Shown: positions 55,455 through 63,775 of the stretch, piece by piece
Position numbering within the stretch: position 1 is the first letter of the stretch
Layout: each line of letters starts with the position of its first letter
Assembly: GCA_018822105.1 (NCBI GenBank)
Contig: JAHJLB010000036.1
Location: 59,950 to 123,949, forward strand
Length of the DNA stretch: 64,000 nt
From: Pseudomonadota bacterium
GTDB taxonomy: Bacteria; Desulfobacterota; Desulfovibrionia; Desulfovibrionales; Desulfovibrionaceae
Direction of reading: 5' to 3'
Program-made: the position numbers and the translations under genes
Notes under the pieces: model-generated
Seen by the model: the letters and a program-made list of their open reading frames with translations, nothing else
Databases searched by the model: none
Told to the model about the DNA's origin: nothing

Positions 55455-55570
55455 CGCCGCATGCATGCTGTCGCCTCCTGGCCCGGCAAAAAGTGTCTCG
55501 CGCCGACTATGGCCAAGGATCATGGCGTTTATGGCAAGGAAAATAATTTTATATATTTTGATGTTTCCGC

Positions 55571-55599
55571 TTTACATCCGGTTGTGCAGCACTTATCTA
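55571..55599 (+). promoter_or_regulatory. Promoter of first RRM gene, with AT-rich upstream region
   Basis: TTTACA (55571-55576), 17-bp spacer, TATCTA (55594-55599). An A/T-rich tract at about 55537-55566 could be an UP element. The predicted start near 55606 coincides with the first base of the conserved leader. Confidence 0.6.
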
Positions 55600-55604
55600 C
55601 GCGC

Positions 55605-55685
55605 ATCTGGACATGAGTCCTGGAGGCTTTTTGCTCAGGCACAATGAGCGACACTTTTACTGTTTCTTTCTAGGAGTTTCATCGC
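55605..55685 (+). promoter_or_regulatory. Conserved 5' leader of RRM gene, copy 1
   Basis: An 81-nt leader from the predicted transcription start to the ATG. It differs from copy 2 (56305-56386) only at 55641 (A for G), by one T fewer in the TTTT run, and by G for A near the end. It can form a hairpin GGAC-ATGA-GTCC (55609-55620) and a second, GCTCA/TGAGC (55633-55649), whose loop contains the only internal base change. AGGAG (55672-55676) is the ribosome binding site. The ATG in the leader (55613) opens a 26-codon frame whose stop overlaps the rbp start. Confidence 0.7.
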
Positions 55686-55955
55686 ATGCCTAAGTCTATT
55701 TACGTCGGCAACATCTCTTTCAGCTCTTCCGAGGACGACATTCGCAACCTGTTCTCCCAGTTTGGCGAAGTCAATTCCGTCAAGTTCATCAGCGACCGCG
55801 AAACCGGCCGCTTCCGCGGCTTCGGCTTCGTGGAGATGGACGACAACGCCGCCCGTGAGGCCGTTGCGGCCCTGAACGGCAAGGAAGTGGGCGGCCGCGC
55901 CCTGAAGGTCAACGAGGCCCAGGAGCGCGAAGCTCGTCCGCCCCGTCACTACTAA
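55686..55955 (+). CDS. RRM-type RNA-binding protein, copy 1
   Basis: An 89-aa single-RRM protein with RNP2 SIYVGNISF (about 4-12) and RNP1 RGFGFVEM (about 44-51), both complete with the aromatic residues that stack on RNA bases. The C-terminus is short and basic (EAQEREARPPRHY). Small bacterial RRM proteins are usually cold- or stress-induced RNA chaperones; that role is inference. The second copy 0.7 kb downstream differs at few residues. A conserved leader precedes both. Confidence 0.93.
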   Translation: MPKSIYVGNISFSSSEDDIRNLFSQFGEVNSVKFISDRETGRFRGFGFVEMDDNAAREAVAALNGKEVGGRALKVNEAQEREARPPRHY

Positions 55956-55977
55956 GAACCAACGAAGCACCTTATGG

Positions 55978-56020
55978 ACGGCCCCGTTCTGCTCATGGCA
56001 GGGCGGGGCCGTTTTTTTTT
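55978..56020 (+). terminator. Terminator after RRM copy 1
   Basis: CGGCCCCG ... CGGGGCCG with an inner CTGC/GCAG helix followed by nine T residues. A strong terminator 22 bp after the stop. Confidence 0.9.
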
Positions 56021-56270
56021 GCGCCGAACCTGGGCTGGCGCCCCATGCGCCAGGGGGCGGAAGCCATATTGCCGGCCCTGCGCGGAAATGGCGGTGGCAT
56101 ATTGCGGAAATGTTGTGCGCGGCCTGTGCATGGGGCAGATATCTTATGCGCTTGCGCTGCGGATGCATATCCGCTGGTGCGGCGGCATGTTGAAGAGTGC
56201 AGGCGGACTTGGAACCCTGCGTTTTCGAGTGAATTTAAAAATATATTTTCGCAAATTTTGTATTTAGTCC
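56021..56270. other. Intergenic region between the RRM genes, no gene seen
   Basis: About 250 bp without a supported gene. The first 200 bp are G+C-rich; the last 50 become A/T-rich (TTTAAAAATATATTTTCGC), placed like the A/T tract before copy 1 and probably an UP element for the second promoter. Confidence 0.5.
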
Positions 56271-56299
56271 TTTACATTCTGTTGGCAGGTGGTTAGTTA
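56271..56299 (+). promoter_or_regulatory. Promoter of second RRM gene
   Basis: TTTACA (56271-56276), 17-bp spacer, TAGTTA (56294-56299): the same architecture as before copy 1 with a different spacer sequence. Start predicted near 56306, again the first base of the leader. Confidence 0.6.
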
Positions 56300-56304
56300 C
56301 AACA

Positions 56305-56386
56305 ATCTGGACATGAGTCCTGGAGGCTTTTTGCTCAGGCGCAATGAGCGACACTTTTTACTGTTTCTTTCTAGGAGTTTCATCAC
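56305..56386 (+). promoter_or_regulatory. Conserved 5' leader of RRM gene, copy 2
   Basis: An 82-nt leader almost identical to copy 1. It has one extra T (56354-56358 region), which shifts the frame of the short ORF seen in copy 1, so a leader peptide is not what is conserved. The two predicted hairpins and the AGGAG (56373-56377) are retained. Confidence 0.7.
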
Positions 56387-56656
56387 ATGCCTAAGTCCAT
56401 TTATGTCGGTAACATCGCGTTCAGCACCTCCGAGGATGACATCCGCAACCTGTTCTCCCAGTTTGGCGAAGTCAACTCCGTCAAGTTCATCAGCGACCGT
56501 GAGACTGGTCGTTTCCGCGGCTTCGGCTTCGTGGAGATGGACGACAACGCTGCCCGCGAGGCCGTGCAGGCCCTGAACGGCAAGGAAGTCGGCGGCCGCG
56601 CCCTGAAGGTCAACGAGGCCCAGGAGCGTGAGGCTCGTCCTCCCCGTCAGTACTAA
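56387..56656 (+). CDS. RRM-type RNA-binding protein, copy 2
   Basis: An 89-aa paralogue of the upstream gene. RNP2 SIYVGNIAF and RNP1 RGFGFVEM are intact. Differences include IAFSTSED for ISFSSSED, VQALN for VAALN and QY for HY at the end. The DNA differs mainly at third positions, so the duplication is followed by purifying selection on the protein. It has its own promoter, leader and terminator. Confidence 0.93.
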   Translation: MPKSIYVGNIAFSTSEDDIRNLFSQFGEVNSVKFISDRETGRFRGFGFVEMDDNAAREAVQALNGKEVGGRALKVNEAQEREARPPRQY

Positions 56657-56676
56657 ACTAAACTAAGCACATTACG

Positions 56677-56711
56677 AAGCCCCGGTCTGCGAAAGCGGAC
56701 CGGGGCTTTTT
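56677..56711 (+). terminator. Terminator after RRM copy 2
   Basis: AAGCCCCGGTC-tGC, tetraloop GAAA, GC-gGACCGGGGCTTTTT: a long GC stem with a T-run, 20 bp after the stop. Confidence 0.92.
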
Positions 56712-56793
56712 CGTTGTTGCAATCTAGGTCAGGGGTTACTGAACATGCTTGATGGCTAGAACAATCGTTAGTAAATTCATTCCCCCTCCAGCT

Positions 56794-57126
56794 TTACCCC
56801 AATATCCTCTCCACCGGCCTTCTCTCAGGCACATAGACCCGCTCTCTTTTTCCCTCGTTCCACTCTTTCGTCACGTACAGGCCGCAAAAGCAGGCCCCGA
56901 ACTCGGCCATGTCCGCCTTGCGGTACTCGCACGGGCACACGATGTCCCGGTCGGCCTCGAACTCGCCGTTGGCCAGCCGGCAGGGGCAGGCCATGTAGCC
57001 CAGGCGCTGCTTGTTCACCAGCAGGCTCTCCAGAAGCGCCAGGGTCATGGCCTGGTCCGCGTTGAAGTAGCAGCCCTTGGGCTCCTGGACCTTCTTCAGG
57101 GCCTCGAGCAGTTGCTGCGCGTTCAT
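56794..57126 (-). CDS. Ferredoxin:thioredoxin reductase catalytic-subunit family protein
   Basis: A 110-aa protein with the FTR cysteine set: CPCR (C47, C49), CPC (C64, C66) with EYRKAD after it, and CFC (C79, C81) with GLYV, plus C19. In FTR these bind a [4Fe-4S] cluster next to a redox-active disulfide that reduces thioredoxin with ferredoxin electrons. No variable subunit is present, as usual for anaerobes. Its ATG overlaps the glutaredoxin stop (ATGA), so the pair probably work together. Confidence 0.9.
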   Translation of the reverse strand: MNAQQLLEALKKVQEPKGCYFNADQAMTLALLESLLVNKQRLGYMACPCRLANGEFEADRDIVCPCEYRKADMAEFGACFCGLYVTKEWNEGKRERVYVPERRPVERILG

Positions 57127-57374
57127 TTCTTCAGCGCCTCGTCCACCTTGGCCTTGTCAAAGCCGATGAGCACCTGGCCGTCGATGATGAGCGTGGGGAA
57201 GGACACGGACGGGTTGTGCTTCTTCACTTCCTCGATCATGGCCTTGCGCTCGTCGCCGGTGAGCAAATCCACGTGCACGCAGTCGTACTTCACGCCGCAT
57301 TCGTCCAGATAGGCCTTGGCGTTTTTGCAGTGCACGCAGGTGGACAGGGCATAGACTTTCACTTCCGGGGCCAT
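57123..57374 (-). CDS. Glutaredoxin-like redox protein (CVHC active site)
   Basis: An 83-aa thioredoxin-fold protein. The active site is CVHC (C13 to C16) in YALSTCVHCKNAKAYL, with cis-Pro in SVSFPTLIIDG, as in glutaredoxins and NrdH-like redoxins. Start ATG 57374 follows AAGGAG. With the FTR-type protein it would form a ferredoxin-linked disulfide reductase system, by inference. A TTGACA promoter lies upstream. Confidence 0.9.
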   Translation of the reverse strand: MAPEVKVYALSTCVHCKNAKAYLDECGVKYDCVHVDLLTGDERKAMIEEVKKHNPSVSFPTLIIDGQVLIGFDKAKVDEALKK

Positions 57375-57435
57375 GGGGTTCTCCTTGCGGGTTTGGGGCG
57401 CGGGAATGGGCGCGGCGTTCCTTGGGCTCAGATTC

Positions 57436-57464
57436 CTCATGCGCGAAAACAGGACGGGTGTCAA
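57436..57464 (-). promoter_or_regulatory. Promoter of the glutaredoxin-FTR operon
   Basis: Minus strand consensus TTGACA (57459-57464), 17-bp spacer, CATGAG (57436-57441). The 5' leader would be about 55 nt. Confidence 0.5.
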
Positions 57465-57508
57465 AGCCGTGCCGGGCTTTGCTTTTCGCTAGCCCCAGGC
57501 CCGGCGGC

Positions 57509-58414
57509 CTAGCCGCTTCTGTCCGACCGCGCGAGCCGGCCCTCCAGCCAGCGCGTGGCGAGCGAGCAGGGCAGGTTCAGCGCCAGGTACAACACCAGCA
57601 CCAAGGTCCAGACCTCGAAGCTGCGGTAGGTGGCGCTCACCAGTTCCTGGGCCTGGAAGGTCAGCTCCGGGATGGAGATGACGGACACGATGGCCGAGTC
57701 CTTGACCAGGGACACGAACTGGCCGGTGAGGGCCGGCAGCATGCGCCGGAGGGCCTGGGGCAGTATGACGTGCCCCAGGGCGCGCCAGCGCGGCAGGCCC
57801 AGGGCGAAGGCCGCGTCCCACTGGCCCTGCTCCACGGACTGCACGCCCGCGCGCACGATCTCGGCCATGTAGGCGCCCTCGATGAGCGCCAGGGTGATGA
57901 CGCCGACCAGGAAGCCCGGCATCTGGCGCAGCGGGCCGAAGAGCACCTCGGCCGGGGCGCGCAGGCCCTCGGGCAGGTGCGCCAGGGCGGCGTCGAGCCC
58001 CAGGGCCTGGATGAGCTGGCCGCCGAGGAAGTAGGAGAACAGGAAGATGAGCACCAGGGGCGGGGTGTTGCGCACGCAGAGCACGTAGGCTCCGCCCGTG
58101 AGCCGCCAGAACAGCCGCCCGCTCACGCGCATGAGGCCCGCAGCGGTGCCGAGGGCCAGGGCCAGGCCCCCGGCCCACAGGCTCAGGCGGATGGTGGTCA
58201 GGAGGCCCGCAAGGATGCGTCCGGCGCGCCAGCCGCCGCTGGCGGGGTCAAAGTAGGCCAGGAACTGAGGGATGACGGACCAGTCCCAGGCGTAGGGCAG
58301 GGCGGCCTGGGCGCGCAGGACCAGCCAGGCCGCCCCCCCGCCCGCCAGGAGCAGGACGGCCAGGTCCAGGGCCAGGGCCTGGGGCCGGTAGGCTTTCGCC
58401 GCCCAACGCGCCAT
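57509..58414 (-). CDS. Polar amino-acid ABC transporter permease (second permease)
   Basis: A 301-aa inner-membrane permease of the His/Glu/Gln type. Several membrane helices, with the EAA motif as EGAYMAEIVRAGVQSVEQGQ followed by GLPRWRALGHVILPQALRRMLP. LTTIRLSLWAGGLALALGTA is the usual N-terminal helix entry. It lies nine bases after the binding-protein gene. With the other permease it would form a heterodimer. No ATPase gene is in this operon. Confidence 0.92.
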   Translation of the reverse strand: MARWAAKAYRPQALALDLAVLLLAGGGAAWLVLRAQAALPYAWDWSVIPQFLAYFDPASGGWRAGRILAGLLTTIRLSLWAGGLALALGTAAGLMRVSGRLFWRLTGGAYVLCVRNTPPLVLIFLFSYFLGGQLIQALGLDAALAHLPEGLRAPAEVLFGPLRQMPGFLVGVITLALIEGAYMAEIVRAGVQSVEQGQWDAAFALGLPRWRALGHVILPQALRRMLPALTGQFVSLVKDSAIVSVISIPELTFQAQELVSATYRSFEVWTLVLVLYLALNLPCSLATRWLEGRLARSDRSG

Positions 58415-58423
58415 AAAGCGCCG

Positions 58424-59251
58424 CTACTCCACCATGCCCTGCCAGGCGTCGGTGCGGAACCAGTAGCTGTGGCGCTCCTCCAGCCAGCCCTCGTCCGTGA
58501 CCACGCGGATCCAGCCGTCCAGGAAGTTGACGAAGTCCGGGTCACCCTTGCGCACGGCAAAGGCGATGGGCTCGCTGGTGAAGGGCTTCTTCACCGGCAG
58601 GAAGAGCTTGTCCGGGTGCTTCAGGGCCTGGAAGGCCGGGAAGGGCTCCGAGGCCACCACGGCATGGGCCCGCCCGTTCAGCACCTCCTGGATGGTCTGG
58701 GCCTCGTTGTCGAAGTACTTTACCTGGGCCTTGGGCAGGTGCTTTCTGGCGGCGTCCACGGCGGTGGTGCCCTGGCGGATGGCCAGGATGACGCCGGGGC
58801 CGTTGAAGTCGGCCAGGGACCTGAGCCTGCCCGCCAGCTTCCTGCTGGCCACCAGGGACATGCCCGAATACTCGTAGGGGATGGTGAAGTTGACCTTCAG
58901 GCCGCGCTGGGGCTGGATGCTCATGCCGCCGATGATGACGTCGAACTTGCCGGACAAGAGGGCCGGGATGATGCCCGACCACTGGGTGGGCTCGAACTGC
59001 GCCTTCACGCCCATGTCCTGGGCCAGGCGGCGCGCCACGTCGATCTCGAAGCCGATGTAGTCGCCCTTCTTGTCCTGCATGGCCCAGGGCACGAAGGTGC
59101 TGAAGCCCACCTTGAGCACCCCGCGCTGCAGCACCTGCTCCAGGGTGCTCTCCTTGGCCAGGTCGGCGCGGGTGGCCGCGGCTGCGCCGGCGGTGCAAGC
59201 AAGGACCAGGACCAAGGAGCAGAGCAGGAGGGTCGGGACGGTTTTGCGCAT
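58424..59251 (-). CDS. Amino-acid ABC transporter periplasmic binding protein
   Basis: A 275-aa solute-binding protein of family 3. Signal peptide about 1-25 (LLCSLVLVLACTAGAAAA). Mature start with LQRGVLKVGFSTFVPWA and GDYIGFEIDVARRLAQDMG; SGKFDVIIGGMSIQPQRG is the hallmark of polar amino acid binding proteins. Substrate is not readable. Located between the two permease genes. Confidence 0.93.
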   Translation of the reverse strand: MRKTVPTLLLCSLVLVLACTAGAAAATRADLAKESTLEQVLQRGVLKVGFSTFVPWAMQDKKGDYIGFEIDVARRLAQDMGVKAQFEPTQWSGIIPALLSGKFDVIIGGMSIQPQRGLKVNFTIPYEYSGMSLVASRKLAGRLRSLADFNGPGVILAIRQGTTAVDAARKHLPKAQVKYFDNEAQTIQEVLNGRAHAVVASEPFPAFQALKHPDKLFLPVKKPFTSEPIAFAVRKGDPDFVNFLDGWIRVVTDEGWLEERHSYWFRTDAWQGMVE

Positions 59252-59282
59252 GGGGTGCCTCCTTTGGCGTTGGGGAGCGGAC

Positions 59283-60113
59283 TCAGGCGGGGTAGGCCAG
59301 GCGGCGCTCCAGAGCGTCCGCCGCGCCGGAGAGCGCGGTTGTGACGATCCAGTAGATGGCTGCCACCGTAAACCATATTTCGAAACTGAGAAAGGTCTCG
59401 GAAACGATGTTCTGGCCGCGCAGGGTCAGCTCGTTGATGGCGATGACGCTGGCCAGGGACGAGTCCTTGATGAGCGACACGCCCTGGCCGGCCAGGGGCG
59501 GCAGCACGCGGCGCACGGCCTGGGGCAGGATCACCGACAGGTACGAGCGCCCTGTGCCCATGCCCAGGCTGCGGGCCGCGTCCCACTGGCCGGGGTCGAT
59601 GGACAGCACCCCGGCGCGCAGGATCTCGGACACATAGGCGCCCTCGAAGAGCGAGAGGCCGAGCACGGCCGTGCCGATGGCCTCCATGTCCAGCAGGGGC
59701 GAGAGCACGAAATAGAGGAAGAAGAGCTGGATGATCAGGGGCGTGTTGCGCACCAGCTCCAGGTAGGTCCGGGCCAGCACTCGCCCGGCCAGGGAGCCGG
59801 AAAGCCGCAGGAGCGCCGCGGCCAGGCCCACGGCAAAGGCCCCGGCAAAGCTCAGGCCCGTGAGCCGGAGCGTCACCAGCAGGCCCTGCACAAGCGGGCC
59901 GGGCCCCAGGCCGCCGTCAGCATGCGTGAACAAAGCCCGCGGCACCTGGTACCATTGCCAGTTGTAGCCCAGGCCCGCGGCCCCGCGCAGCAGAAGCCAG
60001 AGCAGGCCAAAGGCCAGCAGCAGGAAGAGCAGCCAGTCGCGCAGCCAGCCGCGCTGTCCGCTGCGCCGGACGGGGAGGGAGAGGGGTGCGGGCCTGACCA
60101 GGGGGTCAGGCAT
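59283..60113 (-). CDS. Polar amino-acid ABC transporter permease (first permease)
   Basis: A 276-aa permease. EAA motif [20 protein letters not shown], then [38 protein letters not shown] is typical of HisM/GlnP. Its start overlaps the tmk stop by eight bases, so it is translated from the yhaM-tmk transcript. Partner of the second permease. Confidence 0.92.
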   Translation of the reverse strand: MPDPLVRPAPLSLPVRRSGQRGWLRDWLLFLLLAFGLLWLLLRGAAGLGYNWQWYQVPRALFTHADGGLGPGPLVQGLLVTLRLTGLSFAGAFAVGLAAALLRLSGSLAGRVLARTYLELVRNTPLIIQLFFLYFVLSPLLDMEAIGTAVLGLSLFEGAYVSEILRAGVLSIDPGQWDAARSLGMGTGRSYLSVILPQAVRRVLPPLAGQGVSLIKDSSLASVIAINELTLRGQNIVSETFLSFEIWFTVAAIYWIVTTALSGAADALERRLAYPA

Positions 60114-60741
60114 GGAGCATGGCCTCCACCTGGGCGCGCACGGCCAGGGCGGTGGACTCCGGAGTGTCCGAGGCGTCCAGCACGCGGATGCGCCCCGGCT
60201 CGCGCGCGGCGAGGTCCAGGAAGCCCTGGCGCACGCGGCCGTGGAAGGCCAGGCTTTCGGCCTCGAAGCGGCCCTCGGCGCTGGTCTTGCCTTCGCGGCT
60301 GTTGCGCGCCACGGCGCGGCCGAGCCCGGCCGCGGGGTCCAGGTCCAGCAAAAGGGTCAGGTCGGGCCACAGCCCGGCCACGGCCACGGCGTTCAGCTGG
60401 TGCAGCAGCGGCAGGTCCATGCCGCGCCCGTAGCCCTGGTAGGCCACGGTGGAGTCGGCGAAGCGGTCGGACAAAACCACGGCCCCGGACGCCAGGGCCG
60501 GGCGCACCACCTGGGCCACGTGCTGGGCGCGGTCGGCCAGGTAGAGGAAGAGCTCGGCCTGGGGCGTGAGGTCGCGGTTCTCCAGGGACAGGAGCACGCG
60601 CCGCAGCTCCGCGCCGATGCGGCTGCCGCCGGGCTCGCAGGTCACCACCACGCGGCGGCCCTGGGCCTCCAGGTGCTTCTGGAGCAGCGCGATCTGGGTG
60701 GACTTGCCCGTGCCTTCTATGCCTTCAAAGGTGATGAACAT
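60106..60741 (-). CDS. tmk: Thymidylate kinase
   Basis: Phosphorylates dTMP to dTDP for DNA synthesis. A 211-aa P-loop kinase: [19 protein letters not shown] (Walker A), the DR(Y/F) motif as [16 protein letters not shown], and [11 protein letters not shown]. Usual length. It is 27 bp after the YhaM-type gene and overlaps the permease start. Confidence 0.96.
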   Translation of the reverse strand: MFITFEGIEGTGKSTQIALLQKHLEAQGRRVVVTCEPGGSRIGAELRRVLLSLENRDLTPQAELFLYLADRAQHVAQVVRPALASGAVVLSDRFADSTVAYQGYGRGMDLPLLHQLNAVAVAGLWPDLTLLLDLDPAAGLGRAVARNSREGKTSAEGRFEAESLAFHGRVRQGFLDLAAREPGRIRVLDASDTPESTALAVRAQVEAMLHA

Positions 60742-60768
60742 GCGTGTCGCCTGGTCCGCCCGCGCGGG

Positions 60769-61809
60769 CTATTCGATGGGCAGCAGCAGGGACTGTCCGT
60801 CGCCGTGCTTCTGGCCATCCGTGGATTTCGGGCCCTGGCGGGGCGGCTGGGGCGTGCGCGCCGGGCGGTAGATGAAGCGGTCCAGATAGCGCTGGAAGGG
60901 CGTCCAGGACTGCCCCGTGCCCTCGATCTCGGCGTAGGCCCCGGCCATGGTGTTCAGCTTGGCGTCGATGTTGTCCGCGAAGTGCAGGATGAAGGCCTCC
61001 GGGGTCTTGGGCCTGCGGGGCGCGCCGAACTCGTACTCGCCGTGGTGGCTGATGATGAGGTGCTTGAGGTGCAGGACGAGGGCGGGGTCGAGGTCGCGGG
61101 CCCTGGCCAGGAAGGGCTCCACGCGCTCCAGGCCCAGCTGGATGTGGCCCAGCAGGCGGCCTTCGTCGGTGTAGTCCGTGGTCAGGCCGGTGGAGAGCTC
61201 CCAGGCCTTGCCCAGGTCGTGCAGGATGGCCGCCACGAGCAGCACCTGGCGGTCCAGCTGCGGATACAGGTCGCACAGGCCCAGGCAGGTCTTGGCCACG
61301 CAGAGGGTGTGCTCCAGCAGGCCGCCGGCATAGGCGTGGTGCACGGTCTTGGCCCCGGTGGCGGGCAGCAGGCTGGAGCGGATCTCCTCGTCGGCCAGGA
61401 TCTTCCTGATCAAGCCGCGCCAGGGCTTGTGCGTCAGCTCCTGGCGGCACAGGGCCTCGATCTCGGCCAGAAGCTCGGCGGGCTTCACCGGGCTTTCCGG
61501 CAGGTAGTCCGCGGGGTCGACCTCGGCGGCATCGACCTCGGCCAACTGGTCGATGGTCAGCTGGCATTTGTCGCGGTAGTTGGCGGCCAGGGCGCGCACG
61601 GTGACGAAGCGCCCGGCGCTGAGCCCGGGATGCTGCTGGGACAGCGGGCTCCAGACCTTGGCCTCCATCTGGCCGCTCGCGTCCTGCAGCATGAGGCTCC
61701 AGTAGGGGCCGTTGCGCGACTGCCCGGTGCGGGCCTCCGCCAGGAGGAAGGTGTCCTGGATTGTCTGGCCAGGGCTAATGTCCCGGATGTACAAGGCTTT
61801 CGAGATCAC
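60769..61809 (-). CDS. YhaM-type 3'-5' exoribonuclease (OB fold plus HD domain)
   Basis: A 346-aa protein. About 10-85 form an OB fold (FLLAEARTGQSRNGPYWSLML, MEAKVWSPLS), and about 155-300 an HD domain with AYAGGLLEHTLCVAKT, LVAAILHDLGKAWEL and LIISHHGEYEFGAP. This is the YhaM architecture, an HD nuclease that trims RNA (and DNA) ends. The start is GTG 61809, with GGGAG ten bases upstream. Promoter with perfect TTGACA upstream. Heads the yhaM-tmk-amino-acid transporter operon. Confidence 0.88.
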   Translation of the reverse strand: MISKALYIRDISPGQTIQDTFLLAEARTGQSRNGPYWSLMLQDASGQMEAKVWSPLSQQHPGLSAGRFVTVRALAANYRDKCQLTIDQLAEVDAAEVDPADYLPESPVKPAELLAEIEALCRQELTHKPWRGLIRKILADEEIRSSLLPATGAKTVHHAYAGGLLEHTLCVAKTCLGLCDLYPQLDRQVLLVAAILHDLGKAWELSTGLTTDYTDEGRLLGHIQLGLERVEPFLARARDLDPALVLHLKHLIISHHGEYEFGAPRRPKTPEAFILHFADNIDAKLNTMAGAYAEIEGTGQSWTPFQRYLDRFIYRPARTPQPPRQGPKSTDGQKHGDGQSLLLPIE

Positions 61810-61890
61810 GGTCTTGCCATCTCCCTCAGGTTGGGGTAGTTCGCACCTACCGCGCCCGGGCTGCGGCGGTGCTTGTCCCTTGAGCCGAAT

Positions 61891-61919
61891 TTCATGCCCG
61901 CCACGGCCCGGATTGTCAA
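61891..61919 (-). promoter_or_regulatory. Promoter of yhaM-type gene
   Basis: Minus strand TTGACA (61914-61919), 17-bp spacer, CATGAA (61891-61896), about 82 bp from the GTG start. Confidence 0.5.
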
Positions 61920-61972
61920 ACCTCCGGACCGTCCAACCGCAGGGCGCCCGAGAGCGCCAGCAGGGAGTCTCC

Positions 61973-62725
61973 ATGCGCATCCTTCTGACCAATGACGACG
62001 GCATCCAGGCCGTGGGCCTGCGGGCCATGCACAAGGCCCTGGTGGCGGCCGGGCACGACGTGCAGGTGGTGGCGCCCATCACCGAGCAGTCCGCCGTGGG
62101 CCACGCCATCACCCTTTCCGCGCCATTGAGGGTGAAGGAGTTCCGCGAGGCCGGCTTCTTCGGCCTGGGCGTTTCCGGCACCCCGGCCGACTGCGTCAAG
62201 CTGGCCATCTCCACCCTGGTCACGCCCCCGCCGGACGTGGTGGTTTCGGGCATCAACGCCGGAGCCAACGTGGGCGTGGACATCATGTACTCCGGCACGG
62301 TCTCCGCCGCTACCGAGGGCGCGCTCATGGGCTTCCCGGCCCTGGCCGTGTCCATGGACGACCACAACCCCGTGGAGCTCTCGGCCCAGGCCGACTACGC
62401 CGCCGCCCTCCTGCCCCGGCTGCCCCTGGCCCTGCTGCCCCAAAAGTGCGTGCTGAACCTGAACTTCCCCAACCTGCCCCTGGCCCAGGCCAAGGGCCTG
62501 CGCGTCTGCCCGCATACCCGCGTGGCCTACACCGACTGGTACGAGGAGCGCCTGGACCCGCGCGGGCGCAAATACTACTGGATGTGCGGCGAGCTCAAGC
62601 CCGAGGGCATCAGCCAGGGCCGCGACCGCAGGCTGCTGACCGAGGGCTTCGTGACCCTGACCCCGCTGCGCTTCGACTTCACGGACCACGAAACTTTGTC
62701 CCTTCTGGAGTCACATATTTCGTAG
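61973..62725 (+). CDS. surE: 5'-nucleotidase SurE
   Basis: Metal-dependent nucleoside 5'-monophosphate phosphatase, 250 aa. RILLTNDDGIQAVGLRAM has the DD metal site at the N-terminus; SGINAGANVGVDIMYSGTVSAA carries the Asn/Ser metal and substrate loop; VAPITEQSAVGHAIT is typical. GGGAG precedes the ATG. Divergent from the yhaM-type gene. Confidence 0.96.
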   Translation: MRILLTNDDGIQAVGLRAMHKALVAAGHDVQVVAPITEQSAVGHAITLSAPLRVKEFREAGFFGLGVSGTPADCVKLAISTLVTPPPDVVVSGINAGANVGVDIMYSGTVSAATEGALMGFPALAVSMDDHNPVELSAQADYAAALLPRLPLALLPQKCVLNLNFPNLPLAQAKGLRVCPHTRVAYTDWYEERLDPRGRKYYWMCGELKPEGISQGRDRRLLTEGFVTLTPLRFDFTDHETLSLLESHIS

Positions 62726-62731
62726 GGGATG

Positions 62732-62760
62732 TTGACAGAATCCGCCCTGCGTGACAAAAT
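62732..62760 (+). promoter_or_regulatory. Promoter of fba-gap
   Basis: TTGACA (62732-62737), 17-bp spacer, CAAAAT (62755-62760), 64 bp upstream of fba and directly after the surE stop. Confidence 0.5.
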
Positions 62761-62824
62761 TATGTATTGATTGCACAAGTGCGACAGCACAACGCGATTC
62801 CCCACGATCACCAAGGAGGAGCCC

Positions 62825-63748
62825 ATGCCGCTCGTATCACCCAAGGAAATGTTCCAGAAAGCCTATGCCGGGGGCTATGCCATCGGCGCGTTCAACGTGA
62901 ACAACATGGAGATCGTCCAGGGCATCATGGAGGCGGGCAAGGAAGAAAAAGCCCCCTTGATCCTGCAGGTTTCGGCCGGCGCGCGCAAATACGCCGGGCA
63001 GGTCTACATCATCAAACTCATGGAGGCCGCCCTCAAGGAGGCCGACCTGCCCGTGGTGCTGCACCTGGACCACGGGCCGAACTTCGAACTGTGCCGCGAC
63101 GTCATCGACGGCGGCTTCACCTCGGTCATGTACGACGGCTCGCACCTGCCCTATGAGGAGAACATCAAGGAGACCCAGAAGGTGGTGGAATACGCCCATG
63201 CCCGCGGCGTCTGGGTGGAGGCCGAGCTGGGACGGCTGGCCGGCGTGGAGGAGGACGTGAGCTCGGACGAGCACATCTACACCGATCCGGACCAGGCCAA
63301 GGACTTCGTCACCAGGACCGGCTGCGACTCCCTGGCCATCGCCATCGGCACCAGCCACGGCGCCTACAAGTTCAAGGGCGAGGCCAAGCTGGACTTTGAC
63401 CGCCTGGAGAAGGTCGGCAAGCTCCTGCCCGGGGTGCCCATCGTGCTCCACGGCGCGTCCAGCGTGCCGCAGGAGTTCGTGGAGATGGCCAACAAGTATG
63501 GCGGAAACATCCCCGGCGCGCGCGGCGTGCCCGAGGACCTGCTGCGCAAGGCCGCCAGCATGGCCGTGTGCAAGATCAACATCGACACGGACATCCGCCT
63601 GGCCATGACCGCCACCATCCGCAAGCATCTGGCGGAGAATCCGGGGGACTTCGACCCCCGCCAGTACCTGACCCCGGCGCGCAAGGCGGTGAAGGAAATG
63701 GTGCAGCGCAAAATCAAGAACGTGCTCGGCTGCTCTGGCAAGGCCTAG
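62825..63748 (+). CDS. fba: Class II fructose-1,6-bisphosphate aldolase
   Basis: Zinc-dependent aldolase of glycolysis and gluconeogenesis, 307 aa. YAIGAFNVNNMEI, PVVLHLDHGPNFE with the metal His and catalytic Asp, SVMYDGSHLPYEENI, VEAELGRLAG, AIAIGTSHGAYK, VLHGASSVP and KINIDTDIRLA are the class II motifs. AAGGAGGA precedes ATG 62825. It is followed 27 bp later by gap, so the two glycolytic genes are probably co-transcribed. Confidence 0.97.
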   Translation: MPLVSPKEMFQKAYAGGYAIGAFNVNNMEIVQGIMEAGKEEKAPLILQVSAGARKYAGQVYIIKLMEAALKEADLPVVLHLDHGPNFELCRDVIDGGFTSVMYDGSHLPYEENIKETQKVVEYAHARGVWVEAELGRLAGVEEDVSSDEHIYTDPDQAKDFVTRTGCDSLAIAIGTSHGAYKFKGEAKLDFDRLEKVGKLLPGVPIVLHGASSVPQEFVEMANKYGGNIPGARGVPEDLLRKAASMAVCKINIDTDIRLAMTATIRKHLAENPGDFDPRQYLTPARKAVKEMVQRKIKNVLGCSGKA

Positions 63749-63775
63749 GCGCGCAATACAGCAAGGAGAGAGAAC

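Noticed and set aside
55613..55693. 26-codon leader peptide before RRM copy 1
   Set aside because: No ribosome binding site, and the one-base insertion in copy 2 destroys the frame while the RNA is otherwise conserved.
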